In this document: in pieces, positions 50,701 to 58,827 of the stretch
Position numbering within the stretch: the stretch's first letter is position 1
Layout of the letters: each line of letters starts with the position of its first letter
Source: Amycolatopsis jejuensis
Lineage (GTDB): Bacteria; Actinomycetota; Actinomycetes; Mycobacteriales; Pseudonocardiaceae
NCBI RefSeq assembly: GCF_000717335.1
Contig: NZ_JNYZ01000027.1
Span: 1-64,000 of the forward strand
Reading direction: 5' to 3'
DNA: 64,000 bases
Notes under the pieces: model-generated
What the model was told of the DNA's origin: nothing
The model's database searches: none
Seen by the model: the letters and a program-made list of their open reading frames with translations, nothing else
Made by a program: the position numbers and the translations under genes

Positions 50701-51347
50701 TGCCGGCCACTGCGGTAAAGCGCGAGCATCAGCGATTCCCGCAACGATTCACGCAGCGGGTGGTCGGCGGTGAGCGCGGTCAGCTCCGCGATGACGCTCT
50801 GGTGCCCGCCGAGCTCGAGGACGCTGCGGGCGGCCCGTTCGTACGTGTCCAGCTGCAGTTCTGCCAGGTGCGCACGATGCCGTTCGGCGAATTGGCCCGG
50901 TACCCCGGACAGCGCTTCGCCGTGCCACAGCGCCATCGCGGCCGAAAGCTCGGTGACCGCCCGGTCGTGCGCTCCGGCGTCGGCTGCGCGGCGGGCGGCT
51001 TCGCGATGCTGCTCGAACTCCGCCGCGTCGAGGGCGTCCGGCGCCAGGTCGAGCGAGTACCCCGCCGGACCGGACACGAGCACGGTGGACGCGGCCCAGC
51101 GGGTGCGTTCGGGTTCGAGCGCGCGGCGCAACCCGGAAATGTACGTGTGCACACTGCCTTCGACGCTGGCCGGCGGCGAATCACCCCACACCCCGGCAAT
51201 CAGCTCGGCCCGCGGCACCGGACGTCCGGCGGCGACCGCGAGCATGGCGAAGACGGCCCGCTGCCGTGCAGGTCCGAGGGAGATCTCGGCCGACCCGCGC
51301 CACGCCCGCAGCGGACCGAGCACGTTCACCCGCAAGTCCCCTGGCAT
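47712..51347 (-). CDS. Giant SARP-ATPase-LuxR transcriptional regulator
   Basis: 1211 aa. An OmpR-like winged helix (residues 5-90, LRVNVLGPLRAWRG) and the BTAD helical domain (about 95-240) define a SARP. An AAA/STAND ATPase follows with Walker A WIEGEAGIGKSELL near 290 and Walker B VLVVDDLQWAD near 390, then TPR-like helices (about 640-1130). A LuxR HTH closes the protein (STLEVQIATLVASGRSNPEIA, LPRRTVQAHVARLLGKLD). Such proteins activate secondary-metabolite or developmental genes. No biosynthetic cluster is in the window. The start at 51347 fits the domain, but the ribosome site is weak. Confidence 0.9.
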   Translation of the reverse strand: MPGDLRVNVLGPLRAWRGSAEISLGPARQRAVFAMLAVAAGRPVPRAELIAGVWGDSPPASVEGSVHTYISGLRRALEPERTRWAASTVLVSGPAGYSLDLAPDALDAAEFEQHREAARRAADAGAHDRAVTELSAAMALWHGEALSGVPGQFAERHRAHLAELQLDTYERAARSVLELGGHQSVIAELTALTADHPLRESLRESLMLALYRSGRHSDALDVYRDARRTIRAELGVEPGPRLRELHQRVLAEDPALDLPRAEPEPGARAPRTQVTQLLGRQSEVGQLRDLLGQVREGRGRAVWIEGEAGIGKSELLAQAFGEVTGAQLAWVAADEMSMRFPLQVMHECLAIEPHSPDPRRARVALSADEPVRRIGGISDPVLDSVDRLLALVDELCAESPLVLVVDDLQWADESSVLVWHRLCAATRQLPLLLVAATRPVADRAEVTQLRRGVEARGGLVLDLGPLEDVDVIRLVERQVGAGSGPGLRDLTARAGGNPLYLKEMLDALLQSGAVELEGGIADVPDPLRFELPDSLVAAVNRRLEFLPDETRDVLSGGALLGMEFAVGDIAAVLGRRPSDLLGPLEAAVAGNVLVDTGTQLAFRHPLLRQALYHRLTPEMRAAKHRQAAEALAGIGAPVKRVAEQLVAVPATVDPWVLDWLVEHQSAVSNRAPLIAVELLERALAGIEPGDSRHEALLIALVRVLFRLERRPEKLALQALELAEDPHNAAEMRHLVAALRFRRGDVQQAVETLGDSAEDPAMPELWRVRGRHLLANFRRGGLDDLDVAEANAHGARASANGDRYLTAHALQTLWLVDSVRRHHQSALSHVDEAIAAVGDEHELADLHLDLLDNRVFTLQNLDLLDEANHTLRVAGEVTRRHSMPIGLQVSVAVHRYWEGRWDEALVELDTVTEDGPAITFFGLREPGAAALLLHGVSALIAARRGDHAQAASLLDSAEEHAPATGAERESFDFLLAAHALVVYQRGDLPEAIRVLEPILNPTYAQMMLRHQWLPQFVQIALEADDRAAAERALAVCEEEAAKELKPARAFAAAEWCRGLLFEEPAPVLRTAEHFRSVGRKPELASALEDASVLLARVGRLDAAHAAFDEAASLYTDLAAAWSLERAESRLRALGVRRGASFLAPRPERGWESLSTLEVQIATLVASGRSNPEIATELCLPRRTVQAHVARLLGKLDAPSRSELAVTVARRTG

Positions 51348-51436
51348 GCCGTTCCGTTCGACGTACCCGTCCGATCCGCCGAGCTTACCGGGCTGATCAC
51401 GGTCGCCGGATCCCGCAGCCGCCCGGTTCGTCCCGT

Positions 51437-54400
51437 TCACTCGCCCGCGGCTCGCGCCCGGACGGGGCTGGCCCGCCGGATGCCGTACGGCTGCATCCGC
51501 GTTTCGGCCCTCCGCACGTCCCAGGCCGCGCCGAGCGACGTGTAGCTGGTGAGTGCGGCGAGGAAGGCCGACCGGGCCTCGTCGAGGCGGCGGTACTCGG
51601 CGAGCAGGATTGCCGCGTCCTCGCTGGCCCGCGCGTGTTTGAGCATCCGGCCGGCGGCCTCGTAGTGCGTGGCGGCACCCAGGATCGCGTCCGGGTCCGC
51701 GGTGACCAGCCCGCGGCAGTGCGCCGACGCCGCGGTGTGCGCGGGCGGGGTGTCGTACCGGCCGGCGTCGCCCATCAGCCGAAGCGCCTGGAACGCGTGC
51801 GGCTGGTCGCCGATCTGCATGGCCAGCCGGGCGAGCTCGGGCAGCCATTGCTGCCGCGCCGACGGCGGGTAGTTCTGCTCCAGCAGCGGCAGCAGCGCGG
51901 CCAGGGCGGCCTCCGGCTTGCCGTCGAGCTCGGCGAGCTGGGCGCGGGCGGCGAGCAGGTAGTCGCCCCCGTTGGGCTCCAGCCCGCGCGGGAACTGGTG
52001 CCGGGCCGCCGCGTCGAGGTGCCCGCGGGCCTCCTCCGGCTCGTCCCGGTGGCTCGCGATCAACGCGCCGACCCCGTGTACCAGCAACGCTGATCCGGGG
52101 CTGCGCAACACATACGACGCCGTCTCCGCGCCGCCCCGGATCACTGTGTCCAATTCGGACAGTGCTTCGGTCCAGCGGCCGCGCCAGTAGTAGTGCACCG
52201 CACCGGCGAGATGCATTTCCCCGGGTACCGCCCGGGTGGCGGCGAGCCGGCGGGCGGTGCTGAGCTCGGCGTCGTCGTCGAGACCGTCCAGCACGCCCAG
52301 CTCGGACAGGTCCGGTTCGGCCGCCTCGTGGCGGAGCCGTTCGATGGTGGCGCGCAGCGTTTCGTGCCGCCCCCGCCACATCTCCGGTACGTGCGGATCC
52401 GCCAGCGTGCGCCGGACTTCCGCGCTTGCTTCGGCGAATTCCCCACGGCGGTAGTAGATGTACGCGAGAATCCACCGCATTTCCGCGGCCTGCCTGCTGT
52501 CTTCGGTACGCGCGACCACCGAACGCGCTTCCGCCTCCGGCTCGCGGCCGAGCCAGAAGAGCAGCCGGGCGAGCGTTGCGGTGAGCGGTTCCCGCGCGTC
52601 GGCGGGCAGTGCGGCCTGCTTGACCACCTGCTTGAGCACGTCCACTGCCATCCGCGGCGACTGCGCGGCGACCGTGCCGATGTGCTCGACCAGCCAGCCG
52701 GCCACCCACGGGTCGACCTGCGCCGGCGCGGCGGCCAGCTGCTCGGCGACGCGTTCCGCGGACGCCCCGGCACCGTCCAGGGCTTCGGCCAGCTGCCGAT
52801 GCAGCGCGACCCGCATCGCGGCCGGCGTCTTTTCGTACAGCACGCGGCGCAGCAGCGGATGCCGGAACGTGAGCTGGTCGCCGGACTCGGTGAGCACCCC
52901 GGCGGCGAGCGCCTCCTCGACCGCGCCGACCAGCGCGGTCGGGGTCCGTTCGGTGGCGATCGCGATGTCCGACAGCGAGAATTCCTTGCCCAGCAACGCC
53001 GCCCAGCGCAGCAGGTCACGCGTTCCGCTGGAGAGGAAGATCAGGTACAGCGTGAGCCGCGACCCGAGCGGCGACGGAATCGTGCGGCACGAGCTGGCTT
53101 CGACGATCGCGTGCGCACCGTCGAGCAGGATCATCGAATTGGCCAGCAGGGTCTCGACGATTTCCTTGGCGTAGCGCGGATTTCCGGCCGCATACGAGAT
53201 CAGCGTCGAGAACATGCGGTCCGGCGGGGCACCGGTGAGATCGGCCGCAAGCCGGCGGAGGTCGCTCTCCGGCAACGGTTCCAGCTCCAGCACGGTGGTG
53301 GCGGCGAGTTCCGCGCGCAGTGCTTCGAGCGCGACCGGCCGCGGGATCGGGCGGCAGGCGCCGACCAGCAGCAACGGCAGCCGCCGCGTTTCGCGGACGA
53401 GGTGCCGCCACACCTGCAGCGTGGTGTCGTCGGCCCACTGCAGGTCGTCGAGCACGAGCACGAGCGGACCGTCCGCGCACAGCTGCCGGACCAGTCCGAG
53501 CACGCCGTCGACGGGATCCAGGTCCGGGTCTTCGGCCAGCGCCACGGCCAGCTCCGCGCGCCGCAGGTCCGACGCCCGCGGGTGCACGCCCAGCGCGTCC
53601 AGCAGTGGACGCAGCGCGAAACCCTGGTCGAGCGCGTCGGCGGCGGCGAATACCGCGGCGTACCCGGCTTCGTGCGCGATCGCCACGGTTTCCGCGAGCA
53701 GCGCGGTCCGCCCGATCCCCGGCTCGCCCTCGACCCACACCGAACGGCCCGGCCCGGCACCGAGCGTGCTGACCGCCTCCCGCAGCAGTCGCAGCTCGTC
53801 CTCCCGCCCGGCGAACGACTCCGGCCGCGGCGGCAGCACCGGCAGCGGGAACCGGGGAACCCGGGCGGCGGGCTCGGGCGGGGCGGCCAGCACGACATCC
53901 GCCGCGCGCCCGGCGACCAGCTGTTCGAACCGTTCGCGCAGCGTCGGCCCTGGCTCGGTGCCGGATGCTTCGATGAGCCGTTCGCGCAGCTCGGTGTACA
54001 CGGTGAGGGCCTCGTGCGGGCGCCCCGCGTGGTCGAGTGCTCGCATGAGCAGGCCGTGCAGCGGCTCGCGGAACGGGTTGTCCGCGGCGAGCTCGGTGAG
54101 CTGCGCGACGAGGCCGGCGTGATGCCCGGTGTCCATCGAAAGTTCAGCTCGGCGTTCGACAGTGGCCAGCCAAATTTCATCCAGCCGGGCCCGCTGCGCG
54201 ACGGCGTAATGTCCGGACAGGCATTGCAGCGGCATGCCTTTCCACCCGGCGAGCGCCTCGTCGAACCGGCCGCGCGCCTCGCTGTGGCGCCCTTCGCTGA
54301 GCAGGCGGTGGCCTTGTTCGCGCAGGGCCTCGAAGCGGTGCAGATCGATGTGCTCGGGGTCGAGGCACAGCGAGTACCCGGAGCCGGTGGACGCGATCAG

Positions 54401-54679
54401 CCGCGACCCGGCGCCCTTCGGCCGTCCGGGCTCGAGGACCCGGCGCAGGCCGGAGATGTAGGTGTAGATGCTCCCCTGCGCGCTGGGCGGGGGCGCGTCG
54501 CCCCAGACTGCGTCGATGAGCACTTCGCGGGAGACCGTGTGGTTCGCGGCGAACGCGAGCAGCGCGAACACGGTGCGCCGATGAGCGGAGCCGAGGTCGA
54601 GCTGCCGGTCGCCGAGCCAAGCCCGCACCGGTCCGAGCAGCTGGATTTCCGGCGTGGTGACGCCGCCGGATGCCGACAT
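51437..54679 (-). CDS. Giant SARP-ATPase regulator, degenerate P-loop and no LuxR domain
   Basis: 1080 aa, a tandem paralog of the preceding protein. SARP winged helix (IQLLGPVRAWLGDRQLDLGS) and BTAD in residues 8-245, ATPase core at about 290-560 (Walker B VLVLDDLQWADD), TPR-like helices to the end. Two differences stand out. The Walker A reads GEPGIGRTALL, with Arg in place of the catalytic Lys, and the protein ends RRASPVRARAAGE without the C-terminal LuxR HTH. It may therefore bind DNA only through the SARP domain and not hydrolyse ATP. The ATG has GGGAG 5 bases upstream. Ninety bases separate the two genes. Confidence 0.9.
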   Translation of the reverse strand: MSASGGVTTPEIQLLGPVRAWLGDRQLDLGSAHRRTVFALLAFAANHTVSREVLIDAVWGDAPPPSAQGSIYTYISGLRRVLEPGRPKGAGSRLIASTGSGYSLCLDPEHIDLHRFEALREQGHRLLSEGRHSEARGRFDEALAGWKGMPLQCLSGHYAVAQRARLDEIWLATVERRAELSMDTGHHAGLVAQLTELAADNPFREPLHGLLMRALDHAGRPHEALTVYTELRERLIEASGTEPGPTLRERFEQLVAGRAADVVLAAPPEPAARVPRFPLPVLPPRPESFAGREDELRLLREAVSTLGAGPGRSVWVEGEPGIGRTALLAETVAIAHEAGYAAVFAAADALDQGFALRPLLDALGVHPRASDLRRAELAVALAEDPDLDPVDGVLGLVRQLCADGPLVLVLDDLQWADDTTLQVWRHLVRETRRLPLLLVGACRPIPRPVALEALRAELAATTVLELEPLPESDLRRLAADLTGAPPDRMFSTLISYAAGNPRYAKEIVETLLANSMILLDGAHAIVEASSCRTIPSPLGSRLTLYLIFLSSGTRDLLRWAALLGKEFSLSDIAIATERTPTALVGAVEEALAAGVLTESGDQLTFRHPLLRRVLYEKTPAAMRVALHRQLAEALDGAGASAERVAEQLAAAPAQVDPWVAGWLVEHIGTVAAQSPRMAVDVLKQVVKQAALPADAREPLTATLARLLFWLGREPEAEARSVVARTEDSRQAAEMRWILAYIYYRRGEFAEASAEVRRTLADPHVPEMWRGRHETLRATIERLRHEAAEPDLSELGVLDGLDDDAELSTARRLAATRAVPGEMHLAGAVHYYWRGRWTEALSELDTVIRGGAETASYVLRSPGSALLVHGVGALIASHRDEPEEARGHLDAAARHQFPRGLEPNGGDYLLAARAQLAELDGKPEAALAALLPLLEQNYPPSARQQWLPELARLAMQIGDQPHAFQALRLMGDAGRYDTPPAHTAASAHCRGLVTADPDAILGAATHYEAAGRMLKHARASEDAAILLAEYRRLDEARSAFLAALTSYTSLGAAWDVRRAETRMQPYGIRRASPVRARAAGE

Positions 54680-54991
54680 CGGTCTCCCTTCACGCGCTGA
54701 CAGATCGTCACACGCCGGATGCCACTCGTGAGCTTACGCCGAAAAGGTGACGCCGGGGGGCCGCCCCAGGTTGCTTTTGCCGGTCTTGTCCTGGGAGTTG
54801 TCCGGTGGACACCTTTCGGCCGTCCGGCCTAATCGTGAACGGCGGGGAAACCGGGCCTCGTGGGTCCGCAGGCAGTCCTCGACGAAAAAGGGGCATCCGC
54901 CCCGATTCCCGGTTCCCGCGGGGGATTCCGGTGGGGCAGCCTCGGATCGGGAACCCACGCGCGGGCTGGGGAACATCGGTGAGGAGCAGCC
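54680..54991. other. Divergent promoter region, no gene
   Basis: 312 bases between the second SARP gene (leftward) and the WXG100 pair (rightward). Both promoters must be here. I see several GGGAACC/GGTTCCC words around 54900-54965 but no clear operator pair or -10/-35 set that I would trust. Confidence 0.5.
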
Positions 54992-55261
54992 GTGGATTCG
55001 GTATCCGTCGATCCGCACGAGGCGGCAGGCCGGTTCGAGGACGCGATCGATTCCGCGAACGCCTGTCTCGGCCAGGTGAACACCGAAATGGCCGCACTGC
55101 AGGCCTCGTGGCGCGGTGAGGCGTCGGCGCGCTTCGGGCAGGCGATGAACGACTGGGAGCAGCAGTTCGACCGCATTCTGGGCAGCCTGACCGACCTGCT
55201 GCGGGTCACCGGCGGCTCAGGTGAGCGCTCAAATGAGCAAGACTGCACTTGTGCCCGATGA
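54992..55261 (+). CDS. WXG100-family protein (EsxA/EsxB-like)
   Basis: 89 aa, the usual length. Helix-turn-helix hairpin with the turn W40-R41-G42 in LQASWRGEASARF, preceded by RFEDAIDSANACLGQVN and followed by WEQQFDRILGSLTDLLRV. WXG100 proteins leave the cell as dimers by the type VII (ESX) system. The C-terminal YxxxD/E export signal is not obvious; the tail is short and contains two cysteines. GTG start with GAGGAG 5 bases upstream. Overlaps the next gene (ATGA). Confidence 0.82.
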   Translation: MDSVSVDPHEAAGRFEDAIDSANACLGQVNTEMAALQASWRGEASARFGQAMNDWEQQFDRILGSLTDLLRVTGGSGERSNEQDCTCAR

Positions 55262-55521
55262 CCCGCGATCCCGATTTCCGGCAGGCCGACGAAATCCTCG
55301 GCCGCATCCGGGAGACCACCAGCGACATCGGCGCCGTGCTGGCCGAGCTGGAGTCCACAGTGGAACCCGACGTCGAGCACTGGCCGGCGGACGCGAAAGC
55401 GCGTTACCGGGCGGCCAAGCACGAGTGGACGGCCGCGGTACATCGGATGCCCGAATGTCTCGAACGAGCGCGGCAAGCTTTTTGCGACATTGCTGCCGAG
55501 GAGTCGGATAGAGGCCACTGA
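55258..55521 (+). CDS. WXG100-like partner protein
   Basis: 87 aa. Two helices (QADEILGRIRETTSDIGAVLAE and the longer KARYRAAKHEWTAAVHRMPECL) flank a HWPADAK turn in which Trp is kept but the following Gly is missing. The length, the ATGA coupling and the shared architecture suggest the heterodimer partner of the upstream protein. No ESX core genes (EccC, EccD) are nearby, so the secretion machinery must be encoded elsewhere. Confidence 0.7.
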   Translation: MTRDPDFRQADEILGRIRETTSDIGAVLAELESTVEPDVEHWPADAKARYRAAKHEWTAAVHRMPECLERARQAFCDIAAEESDRGH

Positions 55522-55583
55522 CCTGCACAGACGTCGACGTTCTTCACGACGGTCGCGATCCGCGCGGAAGCCGGGGAGAAAAC

Positions 55584-55605
55584 GTGAAGTCTCGGTCGGC
55601 ACACT
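55584..55605 (+). promoter_or_regulatory. Conserved element GTGAAG-n5-GTCGGCACACT (copy 2)
   Basis: Identical words and spacing to the element at 42515-42536, here 35 bases before the second LuxR start. It could be misread as coding because its GTG opens an in-frame extension of the LuxR gene, but the paralog shows no such extension. Confidence 0.6.
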
Positions 55606-55640
55606 TGCCGCGGCAACGTGAAGTGGCGGTAGGAGTAGTC

Positions 55641-56276
55641 GTGAAGCTGGTCAAGGTCGCAGTGCTCGCATCGGACCCGATCACCAGGGCCGGTGCGTCG
55701 AGCCTGCTGGGCACGCGTCCGGAGCTGGTACTGCTCGCCCAGGACGCGGCCGCGCAGGCCGACGTGGTCCTGGTGATGGAGGAGCACGTCACCGACCGGG
55801 TGCTGTCGCAGGTCCGGGACGTCGGCAGGCAGTCGGAGCGTCCGGCCGGGCCGCATCTGGTGATCGTCGTCGACCACTTCCGCGAGAGCGACCTGATGAG
55901 CGCGGTCGAATGCGGGGTCGTCGCGATCCTGCCGCGCCGCGAGACCGGCGGCGCCGAACTGGTGTCGGCCGTGCTGGCGGCGGGGGACGGCACGGCCACG
56001 CTGCCGCCGCGGCTGCAGGGCGCGCTGCTCGCCCAGGTCCAGCGGATGCGCCGGGACGTGCTGGAGCCGAACGGGCTCACGCTGTCCGGCCTCGCCTCGC
56101 GCGAGTGCGACGTGCTGCGCCTGGTCGCCGAGGGCTACGGCACGGAAGAGATCGCCACGAAGCTCTGCTACTCGGAGCGCACCGTGAAGAACGTGCTGTA
56201 CGGCCTGATGACGCGCTGTGGTCTGAACAACCGGGCCCACGCGGTCGCCTACGCGTTGCGAGCCGGCGCCATCTGA
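55641..56276 (+). CDS. LuxR-family orphan response-regulator-like protein (paralog B)
   Basis: 211 aa. Pseudo-receiver N-terminus (VKVAVLASDPITRAGASSLL) and a LuxR HTH (ASRECDVLRLVAEGYGTEEIATKLCYSERTVKNVLYGL) ending NNRAHAVAYALRAGAI, almost the same as the protein at 42585-43178. The usual phosphorylation Asp is not seen: EEHVTDRVLSQV stands where it should be. The GTG at 55641 has AGGAG 5 bases upstream and matches the paralog's start. It follows the WXG100 pair by 119 bases and precedes the amidase by 23. Confidence 0.85.
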   Translation: MKLVKVAVLASDPITRAGASSLLGTRPELVLLAQDAAAQADVVLVMEEHVTDRVLSQVRDVGRQSERPAGPHLVIVVDHFRESDLMSAVECGVVAILPRRETGGAELVSAVLAAGDGTATLPPRLQGALLAQVQRMRRDVLEPNGLTLSGLASRECDVLRLVAEGYGTEEIATKLCYSERTVKNVLYGLMTRCGLNNRAHAVAYALRAGAI

Positions 56277-56299
56277 TCAACCGGCTAGGGTCCTGATTC

Positions 56300-57658
56300 A
56301 TGGCACAGACGGCGGTGGAGATCGCCCGCGGAGTGCGGGACGGCGAACTGGACCCGGTGCAGGTCACCGAAGAGGCGCTCGCCCGGATCGCGGCAGCGGA
56401 CGGCATCGTGGGCGCGTTCCGCCGGGTGCGGGCCGAAGAGGCGAGGGCGGAGGCGGCTGAGGTTGCCGCGCGCCCGGACCTCGGATCACTGCCGCTGGCC
56501 GGAGTGCCGGTGGCGGTCAAGGACGTCACCGAGGTCGCGGGCGAGTACGCAGGCTGGGGTTCGGCCGCGGGACCACGCACCCCGGCTCCGAGTGACGGCC
56601 TCATCGCGACCCGGCTGCGCGCGGCCGGCGCGGTGATCGTCGGGCTGACGCGGGTACCCGAGCTGTGCACCTTCCCGACCAGCGACGATCCGGACGGCGT
56701 CGCCCGCAACCCGCGCGAGCCGTCGTACACCGCCGGTGGTTCCTCGGGTGGCAGCGCGGCCGCGGTCGCGGCGGGCCTGGTACCGATCGCCCACGGCACG
56801 GACGGTCTCGGCTCGATCCGGCTTCCCGCGGCGATGTGCGGAATCGTCGGCCTGAAACCGGGTCGCGACGTCATCCCGGAGGCCTCGCAGGGCTGGTTCG
56901 GCCTCTCCGTGCACGGCCCACTCGCAACGACTGCCGCCGACGCCGCGCTCTTGCTGTCCGTGCTCGCCGACCGTCCGGAATGGACGGACCTCGCCCCGCC
57001 CGGCCCGCAGCGGATCGCGGTGTCGACGCAGGTGCCGTTCACCCACGCTCCGTTGCCCCGGCCGTTGCGGGCAGCAGTCGACCAGACGGCCGGCTTGCTG
57101 CGTGGGCTGGGGCATTCAGTGGCGCCCGCGACACCGGCGTACCCGCTCCGCGCGTTGAGCGGGTTGATCACCAGGTGGTTCGCCGGCCCGGCCGAGACGG
57201 CGGCTGCGTTCGACGAGACCCGCCTCCAGCGGCGGACTCGCACGCACGTCCGCGTCGGAAAACTGACGAAGCCTCTCGTGAACGACCGAGCCCGGCTGGA
57301 GTGGGAAGCCGTCGCGGAGCAGTTCTTCGCCGCGCACGACGTGCTCGTGACGCCCACCCTCGCCACGTTTCCGTTGAAGGCTCGCCGCTGGCACCGGTTG
57401 TCTTGGCCGGTGAACGCAATCCCGTCGATGCGCGTGGCGGCTTTCACCAGTCCGTGGAATCTGGCGGGGTATCCGGCGCTGTCGATCCCGGTGTCCCACG
57501 ATCCGGCGCGCGATCTGGCGACGTGCGTGCAGCTGGTGACCCGGCCCGGGGGAGAGCCACTGCTGCTCGGCTTGGCGGCTGAGCTGGAACCCCTCGTAAG
57601 TGTCAGGTCCGCTAACGAGGGACACCGTCGTCAGGAACTCGGCTTCCCCGCAGTCTGA
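56300..57658 (+). CDS. Amidase-signature hydrolase
   Basis: 452 aa. The Ser-cisSer-Lys triad is complete: Lys in PVAVKDVTEV near residue 74, cis-Ser in GGSSGGSAAAV near 150, and Ser in GTDGLGSIRLPAA near 175. The family hydrolyses carboxylic amides (amidases, GatA-like, 6-aminohexanoate dimer hydrolase). No GatB or GatC gene is near, so it is not the tRNA amidotransferase. Substrate unknown. The 3' end overlaps the convergent coiled-coil gene by 28 bases. Confidence 0.9.
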   Translation: MAQTAVEIARGVRDGELDPVQVTEEALARIAAADGIVGAFRRVRAEEARAEAAEVAARPDLGSLPLAGVPVAVKDVTEVAGEYAGWGSAAGPRTPAPSDGLIATRLRAAGAVIVGLTRVPELCTFPTSDDPDGVARNPREPSYTAGGSSGGSAAAVAAGLVPIAHGTDGLGSIRLPAAMCGIVGLKPGRDVIPEASQGWFGLSVHGPLATTAADAALLLSVLADRPEWTDLAPPGPQRIAVSTQVPFTHAPLPRPLRAAVDQTAGLLRGLGHSVAPATPAYPLRALSGLITRWFAGPAETAAAFDETRLQRRTRTHVRVGKLTKPLVNDRARLEWEAVAEQFFAAHDVLVTPTLATFPLKARRWHRLSWPVNAIPSMRVAAFTSPWNLAGYPALSIPVSHDPARDLATCVQLVTRPGGEPLLLGLAAELEPLVSVRSANEGHRRQELGFPAV

Positions 57659-58707
57659 GGCTGGGACTTCGCTGGCGTCCCATTCCCGGCGCTGCTGTTT
57701 CCGTTCGAACCATTCCCCGGGCTGGGCTTCGGCTTGGGCGCACCGGACTTTGCCGCTTCCCCTGGCGACGGGTCCGGGTTGGCCGCGTCGTCGCCACCGA
57801 CCAGTTTCGCCGCGGCCGGGAGCACCGATTCCGACGGCAGCGAAGTCAGCAGACCCTCGCTGCGGCCGAGGACCTCGTCCGCCATCGCCAGGCTCTTGCG
57901 TGCCTGCTCACGGATTTCCGCGAGCCGCTCGACCTTCCGCGTGGCCGCCGTGGTGCGCTGCGCGGCCTGCGTGGTCGCCTCGTCGAGACGGCGCTTCGAC
58001 TCCGTGGTGGCTTCCTCGACCCGCCGCGCCGCTTCCGCCGTCGCTTCCGCGATGCGGCGTTCGGCCTGGTTCTTGCTCGCCGTGCGCTGGTCGGCGATCA
58101 GCTTCTCGTGCGCGGCGCGCTCGGACGTGATCTTCGAATCGAAGTCGCGCTCGATCTTGCGGCGTTTGCGTTCGGCCTCGTTGTCGAGGAGTTCCCGGCG
58201 CTGCGCCGCCTCGACCGTGAGCCGCTGCACCTCGGCGCGGGTTTCCTTCAGCGCTGCCTCGTGCTCCGAGTGCAGGGCCTCGGCCTGCTTGTCCAGCTCC
58301 TCGACCAGCCGGTGGTACCGCTCGCGCAGCTTCGTGGACGCCTCGGTGGACGACGCCCAGTGCTTCTCGGCCGCCACCTGCGCGCGCTTGGTGATCTCGT
58401 CCGCCCGCGCGTGGGCGAGCTGGACGGTGCGCTGCATCCGCTCGTCCAGGTCCTCGAGCCGCTCCGGCGGCTTCATCAGCTCGTCGACGCGGGCCTGCAG
58501 CTTCGACACCTCTCCGCGCGCCGACTCGAGCTCCCGCGACAGGGTGGTGACCTGCGTCGTCGCCGTGTCGCGGTCGGTGATCAGCCGATGCAGCTGACCC
58601 TCCAGATGATCGAGGTACTGCCGCACCTCGGTGCGGTCGAAGCCGCGCCAGGCTTCGGTGTATTCGCGCCGCAGCGGGAGGAGGCCGTTGTCTCGCTCGG
58701 GAACCAT
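57631..58707 (-). CDS. DivIVA/FilP-like coiled-coil protein
   Basis: 358 aa. The N-terminus LRREYTEAWRGFDRTEVRQYLDHLEGQLHRL resembles the membrane-curvature/DivIVA start of actinobacterial polar-growth scaffolds. A nearly continuous coiled coil follows at about residues 30-280, rich in E, R, A and Q (RRIAEATAEAARRVEEATTE). The tail is Pro/Ser/Asn/Gly-rich and disordered. Streptomyces relatives (Scy, FilP) form cytoskeletal assemblies at hyphal tips; a similar role is inferred. The start is either ATG 58707 or GTG 58713. Confidence 0.78.
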   Translation of the reverse strand: MVPERDNGLLPLRREYTEAWRGFDRTEVRQYLDHLEGQLHRLITDRDTATTQVTTLSRELESARGEVSKLQARVDELMKPPERLEDLDERMQRTVQLAHARADEITKRAQVAAEKHWASSTEASTKLRERYHRLVEELDKQAEALHSEHEAALKETRAEVQRLTVEAAQRRELLDNEAERKRRKIERDFDSKITSERAAHEKLIADQRTASKNQAERRIAEATAEAARRVEEATTESKRRLDEATTQAAQRTTAATRKVERLAEIREQARKSLAMADEVLGRSEGLLTSLPSESVLPAAAKLVGGDDAANPDPSPGEAAKSGAPKPKPSPGNGSNGNSSAGNGTPAKSQPQTAGKPSS

Positions 58708-58827
58708 GCCCACGACCGTACCCGCGCACCTGGTAACGGCGCCGTCAGGAGTGGTGAATCACCGGCCCGGGGTGCCTTCTCGTGGCAATCTCGCCTGAAC
58801 GGCCTCACCCGCCGGCGCGCTCCGTGA

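Noticed and set aside
48132..51545. 1137-codon plus-strand frame
   Set aside because: Runs antisense to the SARP-ATPase-LuxR gene, which has all expected motifs; the antisense translation is Arg/Gln-rich without similarity.
52193..54700. 835-codon plus-strand frame
   Set aside because: Antisense to the second SARP gene, whose SARP, Walker B and TPR parts are recognisable.
56300..57658. GatA subunit of the tRNA amidotransferase
   Set aside because: The catalytic triad matches the whole amidase family, but there are no GatB/GatC genes and the C-terminal half lacks GatA-type features.
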